35,446 nt of DNA from the NCBI GenBank assembly GCA_016871855.1, contig VHBQ01000030.1, positions 1-35,446 on the forward strand. Direction: 5' to 3'. This DNA comes from Gemmatimonadota bacterium. Its GTDB lineage: Bacteria; Gemmatimonadota; Gemmatimonadetes; Gemmatimonadales; Gemmatimonadaceae. Of the stretch, positions 1 to 7,473 are shown one piece after another. How positions within the stretch are numbered: position 1 is the first letter of the stretch; each line of letters begins with the position of its first letter. A program made the translations under genes and the position numbers. The notes below the pieces were generated by a model. That model was not told the origin of the DNA, searched no databases, and worked only from the letters and a program-made list of their open reading frames with translations.

Positions 1-60
1 CTGCACAAGGAGCCGCTGGAGTTCGAGAACGTGCATCTCGCCACCCGCAGCTACAAGTAA
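1..60 (+). CDS. sdhA: Succinate dehydrogenase flavoprotein subunit, C-terminal end (partial)
   Basis: Only the last 19 codons and the TAA stop are in the window, reading LHKEPLEFENVHLATRSYK. A tail of this kind (FENV..., ...RSYK) fits the C terminus of SdhA/FrdA flavoproteins of the Bacteroidetes type, and sdhB follows after 11 nt. The full protein would carry FAD and oxidise succinate to fumarate at the cytoplasmic face of the membrane. The call rests mainly on the sdhB neighbour and the short C-terminal resemblance. Confidence 0.75.
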   Translation: MHKEPLEFENVHLATRSYK

Positions 61-71
61 GGGGCTGACGA

Positions 72-857
72 ATGTCTGGAACCATGAACATCACGCTCAA
101 GGTCTGGCGGCAGGCGGGGCCCACGGCGACGGGCGCGTTCGAGGAGTACGCCGCGCCGGGCATCAGCCCCGACATGTCGTTCCTCGAGATGCTCGACATC
201 GTGAACGAACGGCTCATCGAGGCGGGGAAGGAGCCCATCGCGTTCGATCACGACTGCCGTGAGGGGATCTGCGGCATGTGCGGCCTGATGATCAACGGGC
301 GCGCGCACGGGCCGAGCAAGCTGACCACGACGTGCCAGCTGCACATGCGGTCGTTCAAGGATGGCGACCGCATCACCATCGAACCGTGGCGCGCCAGGGC
401 TTTCCCGGTGGTGCGCGATCTCGTTGTGGACCGCGCGCCGCTCGATCGCATCATTCAGGCCGGGGGGTTCATCTCCGTGGCGACTGGCTCGCCGCAGGAC
501 GCGAACGCCCTTCCGATCGCCAAGCCCGATGCGGATGAGGCCATGGATGCCGCGGCCTGCGTCGGCTGCGGCGCGTGCGTGGCGGCTTGCCCCAACGCCT
601 CGGCGTCGCTCTTCACCGCGGCCAAGATCTCGCACCTTGGCCTGCTCCCGCAGGGACAACCCGAGCGCTATCGCCGCGCGCTGAGCATGACGGCGCAGAT
701 GGACCTCGAAGGGTTCGGCGGTTGCTCGCTCTTCGGCGAGTGCATGGAAGCCTGCCCCAAGGGGATCAGCATCGACTTCATCAAGCGAATGCACGGCGAC
801 TTCATCTGGGGGAACGTTACCAAGCGTCCGGAGAAGGTGGTGCTCGGATCGGGCTAG
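72..857 (+). CDS. sdhB: Succinate dehydrogenase iron-sulfur subunit
   Basis: This 261-residue protein passes electrons from SdhA flavin to quinone. The N-terminal ferredoxin domain has 2Fe-2S ligands C62, C67, C70 and C88 (CREGICGMC motif). The C-terminal domain has C163xxC166xxC169xxxC173 and a second group C218, C224 and C228 ([14 protein letters not shown]), together supplying the 4Fe-4S and 3Fe-4S clusters. The chosen ATG has AAGGGG about 8 nt upstream, overlapping the sdhA stop; an in-frame ATG at codon 5 is an alternative. The long insert between the domains and the SdhA tail suggest the non-proteobacterial SdhAB type whose membrane anchor (SdhC) is usually encoded upstream, outside this window. 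A repeat with a strong hairpin follows and may end the transcript. Confidence 0.95.
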   Translation: MSGTMNITLKVWRQAGPTATGAFEEYAAPGISPDMSFLEMLDIVNERLIEAGKEPIAFDHDCREGICGMCGLMINGRAHGPSKLTTTCQLHMRSFKDGDRITIEPWRARAFPVVRDLVVDRAPLDRIIQAGGFISVATGSPQDANALPIAKPDADEAMDAAACVGCGACVAACPNASASLFTAAKISHLGLLPQGQPERYRRALSMTAQMDLEGFGGCSLFGECMEACPKGISIDFIKRMHGDFIWGNVTKRPEKVVLGSG

Positions 858-930
858 GCGGCGGTAACTGATACCGCGAAGGGCGAAGGGCACGAAGGGG
901 CACGAAGGACTGCAACTTCTTGAGGTGAAG

Positions 931-966
931 ACAGCGCGCCACGCAGCTGAATGCGTGGCGCGCTGT
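931..966 (+). terminator. Perfect 15-bp hairpin downstream of sdhB
   Basis: ACAGCGCGCCACGCA pairs exactly with 952-966 across a 6-nt loop. It lies 73 nt after the sdhB stop, inside the larger repeat palindrome. No run of T follows, so it may act as a 3' stabiliser or a non-canonical terminator. Confidence 0.45.
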
Positions 967-1042
967 CGTTCCCCCCAGGTTTCCTTCGCGTCCCTTCGTG
1001 CCCTTCGCACCTTCGTGGTAGCAGGTCGTGAACCCCGCCCGC

Positions 1043-1071
1043 TAGCGAACTCCAGCGCTCTACCGCAAAAT
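1043..1071 (+). promoter_or_regulatory. Candidate promoter for the S9 peptidase gene, within repeat copy 1
   Basis: TAGCGA (1043-1048) and CAAAAT (1066-1071) are separated by exactly 17 nt. Repeat copy 2 has TGGCGA-17-CAAAAT and copy 3 has TGGCAG-17-CAAAAT, in both cases pointing at the next gene. The -10-like hexamer is reasonable but the -35 match to TTGACA is poor, so this is an inference from spacing and conservation. The predicted start near 1078 would leave a leader of about 40 nt. Confidence 0.4.
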
Positions 1072-1118
1072 CGGGGGCCACCACCAGACCGTTGCCACCC
1101 CCCACGGAGATGGATCCG

Positions 1119-3203
1119 ATGCGCCTGTGCCGGCTTGTCGCCTTGCTCGCCTTCCCGCTCACGCTTCAATCGCAGGGCGAGATCCCCATCGAGACCCTGA
1201 TGTCGGCGCCGTACCCGGGCGGGATGTCGGCCGCGCCGAGCGGCGGACTCGTCGCCTGGGTGCTGAACGACCGCGGCGTGCGCAACGTGTGGGTCGCGGC
1301 GCCGCCCGATTACAAGGGGCGCCAACTCACCCAGTACAGCAAGGCCGACGGGCAGGAGATCGGCGGGCTCGTCTGGTCCAAGGACGCGGGCACGCTGTAC
1401 TACTCGCGCGGTTCCGCGCCCAATCGCGCGGGCGAGATCGCGAATCCGACCAGCGACCCGGCGGGCGCCGAGCAAACGACGTGGCGGATTGCGGTCGCGG
1501 GCGGCTCACCGACGAGAGTCAGCGCTGGCAGCTCGATGACCATGTCGCCTGACGGGGCCACAATGGCTTTCGTGCGACGCGGGACCATCTGGACCGCGCC
1601 GGTCGCTGAGGGCGGCACGCCGATGCAGGTCGCCACGATCCGCGGATCGATCGGCGCGCTCTCCTGGTCGCCGGACGGCACGCGACTGCTCTTCGCGTCC
1701 AACCGCGGCACGCACGCCTTCATCGGCGTGCTGCACCTTGCGAACAAGTCCGTCACCTGGATGGCGCCAAGCGTAGACACCGATGAGTCGCCGGTCTGGT
1801 CGCCAGACGGAAAGCAGGTGGCCTTTCTGCGAGAGGCGACGACCACCAAACGCCTGATCTTCACGCCCGATCGTCGTGGCGAGCCGTTCTCGATCCTTGT
1901 GGCTGACGCTTCGACGGGGAAGGGGCGCGTCGTTTTCCGCGCCGACACGGGACGCGGCTCCATCCACCGCGAGATCGTCGGGGCGCAGCTCACGTGGGCC
2001 GCCGGCGACCGGCTGGTATTCGCCTGGGAGAAGACAGGGTGGACGTCACTGTACTCAGTGCCGGTTACAGGCGGACCTGCAAAGCTGCTGACGCCCGGCG
2101 AGTTCGAGGTGGAGTATGTGACCGTCACGCCCGACCGTCGTGAGATCGTCTACAACTCCAACCAGGGTGACATCGACCGCCGTGACATCTGGCGCGTGCC
2201 GGTGGATGGGAGCGCGCTGCCGCGCGCCGTCACGAGCGGCGCGGACATCGAGTGGCAGCCCGCGGTGACGAGCGATGGCGGCGCGATCGCCCTGCTCAAG
2301 TCGGGGCCGCGCGTGCCAGCGCACGCCGCGATCATCGTGGCTGCCGCTCCCGCGCGCGAACTTGCGCCGGGGACGATTCCTGCCGACTTCCCGATCGCGA
2401 AGATCGTGGATCCCCAGCCGGTGATCATCACCTCCACCGACGGGATGCGCATCCACGCGCAGCTCTTCCTCCCCGCAGGGGCAAAGCCGGGCGACAAGCG
2501 CCCTGCCGCGATCTTCTTCCACGGCGGCTCCAAGCGGCAAATGCTCCTGGGCTGGAACTACTCCAGCTACTACGCGAACGCGTACGCGATGAACCAGCAT
2601 CTCGCATCCAAGGGATACGTAGTGCTGTCGGTCAACTACCGGAGCGGCATTGGCTACGGAATGGAGTTTCGCGAGGCGCTCAACTACGGCGCTTCTGGTG
2701 GCGCGGAGTACCAGGACGTGATGGCAGCCGGGATGTACCTCGCGGCGCGCCCCGACGTGGATCCCAAGAAGGTCGCCCTCTGGGGCGGCTCGTACGGCGG
2801 CTACCTCACCGCGATGGGGCTCTCGCGCGCCTCCGACCTGTTCGCCGCCGGCGTGGACATCCACGGCGTACACGACTGGAATGTGGGCATCAAGAACTTC
2901 GTCCCGTCGTACAACCCGCTGGAGAACCCCGAGCGCACGCGGCGCGCGTTCAATGCCTCGCCGATGGCGACGGTGGATGGATGGCGCTCCCCGGTGCTCG
3001 TGATCCACGGCGACGACGACCGCAACGTGCAGTTCGTGGAGACCGTCACGCTGGTCGAGGCGCTCCGCGACCGCGGCGTGGAGGTGGAGCAGTTGATCTT
3101 CCCCGATGAGATCCACGGCTTCCTTCGCTGGGACCGTTGGGTCGAAGTCTTCAAGGCGTCGGCCGACTTCCTCGACCGCAGGCTGGGAGTGCGCAAGCCA
3201 TGA
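1119..3203 (+). CDS. Secreted S9 family (prolyl oligopeptidase/acylaminoacyl-peptidase type) serine peptidase
   Basis: This 694-residue protein begins with a probable Sec signal peptide (MRLCRLVALLAFPLTLQSQG). Residues of roughly 25-410 contain TolB/PD40-like beta-propeller repeats (WSPDGTRLLFASNRG, WSPDGKQVAFLR). The C-terminal alpha/beta-hydrolase domain has nucleophile S558 in GGSYGG, D634 in HGDDDRNV and H666 in DEIHGF, the S9 triad order. The ATG at 1119 is preferred because GGAG lies about 10 nt upstream and it gives a clean signal peptide; ATG 1110 is an alternative. It should cleave oligopeptides in the periplasm or outside the cell. The stop overlaps the next start (ATGA), so the TPR gene is cotranslated. 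The precise substrate is unknown. Confidence 0.9.
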   Translation: MRLCRLVALLAFPLTLQSQGEIPIETLMSAPYPGGMSAAPSGGLVAWVLNDRGVRNVWVAAPPDYKGRQLTQYSKADGQEIGGLVWSKDAGTLYYSRGSAPNRAGEIANPTSDPAGAEQTTWRIAVAGGSPTRVSAGSSMTMSPDGATMAFVRRGTIWTAPVAEGGTPMQVATIRGSIGALSWSPDGTRLLFASNRGTHAFIGVLHLANKSVTWMAPSVDTDESPVWSPDGKQVAFLREATTTKRLIFTPDRRGEPFSILVADASTGKGRVVFRADTGRGSIHREIVGAQLTWAAGDRLVFAWEKTGWTSLYSVPVTGGPAKLLTPGEFEVEYVTVTPDRREIVYNSNQGDIDRRDIWRVPVDGSALPRAVTSGADIEWQPAVTSDGGAIALLKSGPRVPAHAAIIVAAAPARELAPGTIPADFPIAKIVDPQPVIITSTDGMRIHAQLFLPAGAKPGDKRPAAIFFHGGSKRQMLLGWNYSSYYANAYAMNQHLASKGYVVLSVNYRSGIGYGMEFREALNYGASGGAEYQDVMAAGMYLAARPDVDPKKVALWGGSYGGYLTAMGLSRASDLFAAGVDIHGVHDWNVGIKNFVPSYNPLENPERTRRAFNASPMATVDGWRSPVLVIHGDDDRNVQFVETVTLVEALRDRGVEVEQLIFPDEIHGFLRWDRWVEVFKASADFLDRRLGVRKP

Positions 3204-4165
3204 GACCGTCCTATCGCTGGGCCTTGCCCGCCATCGTTGCCGCGACGTGTGCCGGGACGCCAAGCGCGTCAGCGCAGGCGCCGTTCACGCCGGATCGTGT
3301 TGACGTGCAGGCCATCTCTTTGCTCGGTGACACCCTGCGCACGTTGCCGCTCTCGGCGGCGACGCGGGCGCGGTATGACGCGCAGCTCGCCGAGGCGCGC
3401 CGGGCGTATGAGCACGCCCCGACGAACCTCGACTCGCTGATCTGGTACGGACGCCGGCTCGCGTACCTTGGGAAGCTCCGCGAGTCCATCGCCGTCTACA
3501 CACACGGCCTTACGCTCTTCCCGGACAACCCGTGGCTGCTGCGGCATCGGGGGCATCGTTACATCTCGGTGCGCGAGATCGATCGGGCGGTGAAGGACCT
3601 CGAGCGCGCGACTGTGGTGGTGGAGGGGAAGCCCGACATCGTCGAGCCCGATGGCCAGCCCAACCCCGCGGGCGTTCCGATCGGCACGTTGCATTCAAAC
3701 ATCGGCTATCACCTCGCGCTCGCGTACTACCTGCGCAGCGATTGGGAGAAGGCCGCGGCCGTCGCGCGCAAGGAAGTGGCGGCGGCGACCAACGACGACC
3801 GTCGGGTCTCGATGGCGCATTGGCTGTACATGTCGCTGCGCCGCGCGGGGCGCGACGCCGAGGCGGCGAAGGCGATCGAGCCGTTCCGGCGGTCGCTGAC
3901 CATCGTGGAGAACCAGTCGTACGAGCGCCTGATGCACCTGTACCTCGGCGCCCTCGGGGCGGACAGCGCCGCCGCGAGGGCCGCCGGCCAGATGTCGTCG
4001 AGCGACGCGTCGGTGGCCTACGGCGTGGCCAACTGGCACTTCTACAATGGCCGGCGCGAGCAGGCGGTGAAGCTGTTCGAGGCGCTCGTGGCCGGCGGAC
4101 AGTGGGGGGCGTTCGGGGCGATCGCGGCGGAGGCGGACGTGGCGCGGTTGCGCGGGAGGCGCTGA
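3200..4165 (+). CDS. Exported tetratricopeptide-repeat protein
   Basis: This 321-residue protein starts with a signal peptide (MRPSYRWALPAIVAATCAG..., likely cut at SASA|QA near residue 25). The remainder is helical with TPR-like segments, for example the stretch around LIWYGRRLAYLGKLRESIAVY and the following LFPDNPWLLRHRGHR, then LALAYYLRSDWEKAAAVARKE. The start ATG overlaps the peptidase stop by ATGA, so the two are probably made together. TPR proteins usually scaffold protein contacts; a role in holding or feeding the S9 peptidase is only a guess. No catalytic motif was seen. Confidence 0.75.
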   Translation: MRPSYRWALPAIVAATCAGTPSASAQAPFTPDRVDVQAISLLGDTLRTLPLSAATRARYDAQLAEARRAYEHAPTNLDSLIWYGRRLAYLGKLRESIAVYTHGLTLFPDNPWLLRHRGHRYISVREIDRAVKDLERATVVVEGKPDIVEPDGQPNPAGVPIGTLHSNIGYHLALAYYLRSDWEKAAAVARKEVAAATNDDRRVSMAHWLYMSLRRAGRDAEAAKAIEPFRRSLTIVENQSYERLMHLYLGALGADSAAARAAGQMSSSDASVAYGVANWHFYNGRREQAVKLFEALVAGGQWGAFGAIAAEADVARLRGRR

Positions 4166-4205
4166 GGGCGGGCCAATCGACGAAACGCGGGCGTCGCTGG
4201 GCGGG

Positions 4206-4211
4206 TATTAT
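4206..4211 (+). promoter_or_regulatory. Possible -10 element upstream of the serpin gene
   Basis: TATTAT stands out in a GC-rich 64-nt gap, but no good -35 is present at 16-18 nt and the implied start would fall on the Shine-Dalgarno. It is listed as a weak candidate only. Confidence 0.2.
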
Positions 4212-4229
4212 GGGTATGAGGAGCATCCC

Positions 4230-5498
4230 ATGAGACCCGCCCAGTCCCGCATACCGATCCTGGTGGCAGCGTTCGCCGTCGTGGCCTGCGCGTCATCGCC
4301 CACCGAAGCGCCGTCCTCGAAGCAGCCAGCGGTGCTCACGGCGCTGCCGCGTCCGCTCACGGCGAGCGAAGTGAAGGTCCGCGATGCCGTCAACGCCTTC
4401 GCCTTCGCATTGTGGGGACGGGTGAATACCGCGCAGCGCGACACGAGTGTCTTCCTGTCGCCGCTGAGCGCCTCGTTCGCGCTGGGGATGGCGCTGAACG
4501 GCGCCGCTGGGACGACTGCCGACCAGATGCGCTCGGCGCTGCAGTTCGGCAACGCGACGCTCCCCGAGATCAACGCCGGCTACAAATCACTGATCGCGCT
4601 GCTCACGTCGCTCGATCCATCGGTGCAGATGCGCATCGCCAACTCCATCTGGTACCGACAGGGCTTCCCGTTCCGGCAGGCGTTCTTTGACACGACGCGC
4701 ACGTACTTCGACGCGACGGTGCAGGGGCTCGACTTCGCCAATCAGGCCGCGGCGCTGGCCGCGATCAACGGCTGGGTGAACGAGAAGACGAGCGGGAAGA
4801 TCCCAAAGGTGCTCGACACCATCACCGCCCAGCAGGTGATGTTCCTGATCAACGCCATCTACTTCAAGGGCTCGTGGCGGACGAAGTTTGACCCTGCCAA
4901 GACGGCCGCGGGGTCGTTCACGCCCGCGAAGGGCGGCGCGCAGACGGCGCAGATGATGCACCGCCTGGACAGTCTGTCGTACGCCGAGGGGACGAACTAC
5001 CAGGCGGCGGAGCTGCCGTACGGCAACACGGCGTTCAGCATGGTCGTGCTGCTTCCGAAGAGCGGGACCGACGTCGAGAGCTTCGTGGGATCGCTCACGC
5101 CGGGGGCGTGGCAGGGGATCATTGCTGGTTTGCGGGTCCAGAAGGTGGACTTCGCGATGCCCAAGTTCACGCTTGCGTACGAGCGAAAGTTGAACGACGA
5201 CCTGCGCGCGCTGGGCATGGTAACGCCGTTCGTGCCTGGCGGCGCCGACTTCACCCAGATGGCACCCGCTCCGACCGGCTACGAACTGTTTCTGGAATTC
5301 GTGAAGCAGAACAGCTTCGTGGACGTGAACGAAGAGGGGACGGAGGCGGCCGCGGTGACGGTGGTGGGAGTCGGGGTGACGTCGCTGCCGTCCTATCCCG
5401 TGATGCGCGTGGACCGGCCGTTCCTGTTCGTGCTGCGCGAGCGGCACACCGGGACGGTGCTGTTCATGGGGAAGATCGCGCGGCTGCCGACGGCATAG
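4230..5498 (+). CDS. Lipoprotein serpin (serine protease inhibitor, I4 family)
   Basis: This 422-residue protein has an N-terminal hydrophobic segment ending in AVVAC, a plausible lipobox with C20 as the lipidated residue, followed by a Ser/Pro-rich linker. The serpin fold is shown by FLSPLSASFALGMALNGA near the N-terminal part, NAIYFKGSW in the middle and the C-terminal RPFLFVLRERHTGTVLFMGK. The reactive-centre hinge EEGTEAAAVTVV (from residue 368) has the small residues expected of an inhibitory serpin. Counting 17 residues puts P1 near T384-S385, but that is approximate. It is probably anchored in the outer membrane and traps serine or cysteine proteases. GAGGAGC lies just before the ATG. 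It follows the S9 peptidase and TPR genes by 64 nt. Confidence 0.92.
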   Translation: MRPAQSRIPILVAAFAVVACASSPTEAPSSKQPAVLTALPRPLTASEVKVRDAVNAFAFALWGRVNTAQRDTSVFLSPLSASFALGMALNGAAGTTADQMRSALQFGNATLPEINAGYKSLIALLTSLDPSVQMRIANSIWYRQGFPFRQAFFDTTRTYFDATVQGLDFANQAAALAAINGWVNEKTSGKIPKVLDTITAQQVMFLINAIYFKGSWRTKFDPAKTAAGSFTPAKGGAQTAQMMHRLDSLSYAEGTNYQAAELPYGNTAFSMVVLLPKSGTDVESFVGSLTPGAWQGIIAGLRVQKVDFAMPKFTLAYERKLNDDLRALGMVTPFVPGGADFTQMAPAPTGYELFLEFVKQNSFVDVNEEGTEAAAVTVVGVGVTSLPSYPVMRVDRPFLFVLRERHTGTVLFMGKIARLPTA

Positions 5499-5520
5499 GC
5501 CGCGTGGCACGGGGCGCGGT

Positions 5521-5539
5521 GGTGGCGCCGACGCCCACC
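5521..5539. terminator. Weak hairpin between convergent serpin and NTF2-like genes
   Basis: GGTGGCG (5521-5527) can pair with CGCCCACC (5532-5539) with a one-base bulge and a 4-nt loop. It sits in the 51-nt convergent gap and could serve both strands. There is no T-tract. Confidence 0.25.
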
Positions 5540-5549
5540 CGTCCTGCCG

Positions 5550-6065
5550 TCAGGGCCTCGGCGGGCCGTCCGGGTGTGGCTTGCACGCTGGTGGTTGCTC
5601 CACCGTGTAGAAGAGCGACGCCACCTTCCAGGCGCCGTTGATCTTGAGGAGCGTGAAGGCGTCCACGCCGCAGTGCGACCATTTGCCGTCGCGGTAGAGG
5701 TCGTACGGCATCCAGACGAGCGCGAGCCGATCCTGCACCTGCGCGGTTGGGGCAAAGCCGCGCTCCGAAAAACTCGACGTCCCCAGGCGCGCGATGTCGC
5801 TCGCCCACGAGCGGATGGAGACACGCTCGGCGCCATTTCGCATCGCCGAGACACCCACGATGGAGGAATCGGCGGTGAGGCGATGCAGCGTTGCCGTGTC
5901 GCCCGCCGAGAGTGCGCGGAGCAGGGAATCGGCGACGGCGATCGCGGCGGCTCCTTCGCCGCCCTTCGTCGGCGCTTGCGCCTTAGCAGTGGGTGCCGCC
6001 ACCCCGGCGACCGCCAGCGCGATCAGGGCACGGCAAGCGAGCCGGCGGCGGCCGATGTCAGGCAC
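5550..6065 (-). CDS. Exported SnoaL/NTF2-like protein of unknown function
   Basis: This 171-residue protein has a signal peptide (arginine-rich start, then ALIALAVAGVAAPTAKA, cut near AKA|QA). The mature part resembles the SnoaL/DUF4440/lumazine-binding group of the NTF2-like fold: an early helix AIAVADSLLRALSAGDTATLHRL, then the end DAFTLLKINGAWKVASLFYTVE. No catalytic residues can be assigned. The GTG start lies immediately after the dcd stop with no intervening base, so translation is probably coupled to dcd even though one product is exported and the other cytosolic. The ligand is unknown. Confidence 0.7.
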   Translation of the reverse strand: MPDIGRRRLACRALIALAVAGVAAPTAKAQAPTKGGEGAAAIAVADSLLRALSAGDTATLHRLTADSSIVGVSAMRNGAERVSIRSWASDIARLGTSSFSERGFAPTAQVQDRLALVWMPYDLYRDGKWSHCGVDAFTLLKINGAWKVASLFYTVEQPPACKPHPDGPPRP

Positions 6066-6620
6066 CTAGATCTTCGGCAGCGTCACGCCCACCTGACCCT
6101 GATACTTCCCCTTCTTGTCCTTGTAGCTCGTCACCGGCGGCTCGTTGCCACGGAAGAAGAGCACCTGCGCGATGCCTTCGTTGGCGTAGATGCGGGCGGG
6201 GAGGGGGGTGGTATTCGAGATCTCGAGGGTCACGTAACCCTCCCACTCGGGCTCGAAGGGCGTGACGTTGGTGATGATCCCGCAGCGGGCATAGGTGCTC
6301 TTGCCCACGGTGATGGTCATCACGTCGCGCGGAATGCGGAAGTACTCGACACTGCGCGCCAGGGCGAACGAGTTGGGCGGGACGATGCAGACATCGCCCT
6401 CGTACTCGACGAAGCTCTTGGGATCGAACGCCTTGGGGTCGACCACCGAGTTCAGCACGTTCGTGAAGATCTTGAACTCGCGCGCCACCCGCATGTCATA
6501 GCCGTACGCGCTGACCCCGTACGAGATGACACCCGACCGGACCTGGGAGTTCTCGAACGGTTCGATCATGCCGTGCTGCGTGGCCATCTCGATGATCCAG
6601 CGGTCGTTCATGATGCTCAT
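6066..6620 (-). CDS. dcd: dCTP deaminase
   Basis: This 184-residue protein deaminates dCTP to dUTP in the cytosol, feeding thymidylate synthesis; some relatives also have dUTPase activity. The N terminus ([19 protein letters not shown]) and the core [19 protein letters not shown] followed by [11 protein letters not shown] are diagnostic. E133 matches the catalytic glutamate, with S108 and R112 in the nucleotide-binding motif. Start ATG 6620 is chosen from family N termini; ATG 6611 is also possible, and neither has a clear Shine-Dalgarno. An open frame continues upstream into the repeat but the family does not support that extension. The gene diverges from nuoA and is followed directly by the NTF2-like gene. 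Confidence 0.95.
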   Translation of the reverse strand: MSIMNDRWIIEMATQHGMIEPFENSQVRSGVISYGVSAYGYDMRVAREFKIFTNVLNSVVDPKAFDPKSFVEYEGDVCIVPPNSFALARSVEYFRIPRDVMTITVGKSTYARCGIITNVTPFEPEWEGYVTLEISNTTPLPARIYANEGIAQVLFFRGNEPPVTSYKDKKGKYQGQVGVTLPKI

Positions 6621-6665
6621 GGGGCGCGTCGGGGCTGAGGGTCGTGGGGTGGCCGGCCAGCGGTC

Positions 6666-6876
6666 GCCCCCGATTTTGGGAGGCCGCGCTGGAATTCGCC
6701 AGCGGGCGAGGGTCCTGAACATCTAACACGAAGGTACATAGGGCGCGAAGGGGCGCGAAGGAACTTCGGGGGAACCGCGCACCGTAATGCTGAGCGGCGC
6801 GGGGCGCGCGGTCGTTACCATCAAGGTTTCTTCGCGCCCCAGCGTGCCCTTCGATCCTTCGCGGTATCAGTGGCCG
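6666..6876 (-). repeat. Intergenic palindromic repeat, copy 2 (inverted)
   Basis: On the minus strand this matches copy 1 nearly end to end. It has the CGGTATCAG-type end (6860-6876), CGAAGG arms (6727-6762 and 6830-6863), a central GC-rich stem (6774-6780 with 6806-6812) and the tail ending at CAAAATCGGGGGC (6678 to 6666). The central sequence differs from copy 1 while the arms and tail are conserved. It occupies about half of the 448-nt dcd/nuoA divergent region. The rest (6877-7068) holds the probable nuo promoter and leader and no other feature that was recognised. Confidence 0.8.
6673..6701 (-). promoter_or_regulatory. Candidate dcd promoter within repeat copy 2
   Basis: Read on the minus strand, TGGCGA (6701-6696) and CAAAAT (6678-6673) are 17 nt apart, the same arrangement as in copies 1 and 3. 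The predicted start near 6666 gives a leader of about 45 nt to the dcd ATG. The -35 match is weak, so support comes from conservation between copies. Confidence 0.4.
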
Positions 6877-6988
6877 TTCCCAGCCCCTGCGCTCCGCACG
6901 CATGGGCCGGAGGTCACGTCAGGCGACGCACCCGAATCCCCGACAACCGTTCGGGTTATCCCTGATGCGCCTTCTATAGAGATCTGCG

Positions 6989-7018
6989 TTGACACCCCTC
7001 GCGCACGACCTCTACTTT
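6989..7018 (+). promoter_or_regulatory. Candidate promoter of the nuo operon
   Basis: A perfect TTGACA (6989-6994) is followed after 18 nt by TACTTT (7013-7018), which keeps the T, A and final T of the -10 consensus. The predicted start near 7025 would give a leader of about 45 nt. A TATAGA at 6975-6980 is an alternative -10 without a convincing -35. Confidence 0.5.
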
Positions 7019-7044
7019 TCCGTGTTGTTCAACGCTCGTGAATT

Positions 7045-7066
7045 CCTTCACGAAGGCGGACCTTCG
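7045..7066 (+). promoter_or_regulatory. nuoA ribosome-binding site inside alternative hairpins
   Basis: The GAAGG that serves as the nuoA Shine-Dalgarno (7052-7056) can pair upstream with CCTTC (7045-7049) or downstream with CCTTCG (7061-7066, stem CGAAGG/CCTTCG, 4-nt loop). Either would hide it. Whether these short stems matter in the cell is unknown. Confidence 0.3.
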
Positions 7067-7068
7067 GC

Positions 7069-7473
7069 ATGGATCGCAACTACATACCCGTCCTCTTCCT
7101 GCTGGCCATCGCTGTCGTGACGGCGATCGCCATCATCGGGCTCTCGCAACTCGTGATGCGTTTCCGGCCCGCGCCGGTCAAGCAGCAGGCCTACGAGTCC
7201 GGCATGCCGCCGCTGGGCGACGCCCGCGAGCGGTTCTCGGTGAAATTCTACATGGTCGCGATGCTCTTCATCGTGTTCGACATCGAAACCGTGTTCATGA
7301 TCCCGTGGGCGGCGTACTATCGCCAGCTCTCCTGCGCCGTGCCGCTCATCAACGGCGTCTGCCCCGCGGGCCAGGTCTCGTTCTTCGGCCTCGGCGAGAT
7401 GCTCGTCTTCATGGCGATCCTCTTCGCCGGCTTCATCTACATCTGGAAGAAGGGAGCCCTCCAATGGGATTGA
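7069..7473 (+). CDS. nuoA: NADH-quinone oxidoreductase subunit A
   Basis: This 134-residue membrane subunit of complex I has three predicted transmembrane helices (about residues 5-27, 61-84 and 102-125). The loop between the first two carries the conserved [20 protein letters not shown] segment, and [10 protein letters not shown] marks the second helix; both are hallmarks of NuoA/ND3, which sits near the quinone site. GAAGGCGG precedes the ATG by about 10 nt. It is the first gene of the 14-gene nuo operon and its 3' end overlaps nuoB by 10 nt. Confidence 0.96.
   Translation: MDRNYIPVLFLLAIAVVTAIAIIGLSQLVMRFRPAPVKQQAYESGMPPLGDARERFSVKFYMVAMLFIVFDIETVFMIPWAAYYRQLSCAVPLINGVCPAGQVSFFGLGEMLVFMAILFAGFIYIWKKGALQWD

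Larger units (their letters stand above)
862..1078 (+). repeat. Intergenic palindromic repeat, copy 1 (CGAAGG arms, internal hairpin, promoter-like end)
   Basis: The left arm (873-909) is built from CGAAGGG-type units. The right arm (982-1020) is its approximate reverse complement, built from CCTTCGTGCC-type units. The centre has a perfect 15-bp stem (931-945 with 952-966, loop GCTGAA). A tail (1021-1078) ends in GCAAAATCGGGGGC. Diverged copies occur at 6666-6876 (inverted) and 27593-27710. It fills most of the 261-nt gap between sdhB and the S9 peptidase gene. No coding potential is seen. The hairpin could stop sdh transcription; there is no T-tract. Confidence 0.8.

Noticed and set aside
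862-1078. CRISPR-like array from repeated CGAAGG units
   Set aside because: Units are 7-10 nt, in inverted arms, with no uniform spacers and no cas genes.
5574-6638. A 354-codon plus-strand open frame opposite dcd and the NTF2-like gene
   Set aside because: dcd is certain on the minus strand, the plus frame shows only charged low-complexity sequence, and the NTF2-like frame has a signal peptide and fold motifs.
6621-6722. N-terminal extension of Dcd by 34 residues
   Set aside because: The extra frame lies in the intergenic repeat and does not match the Dcd family, whose N terminus aligns with the ATG at 6620.
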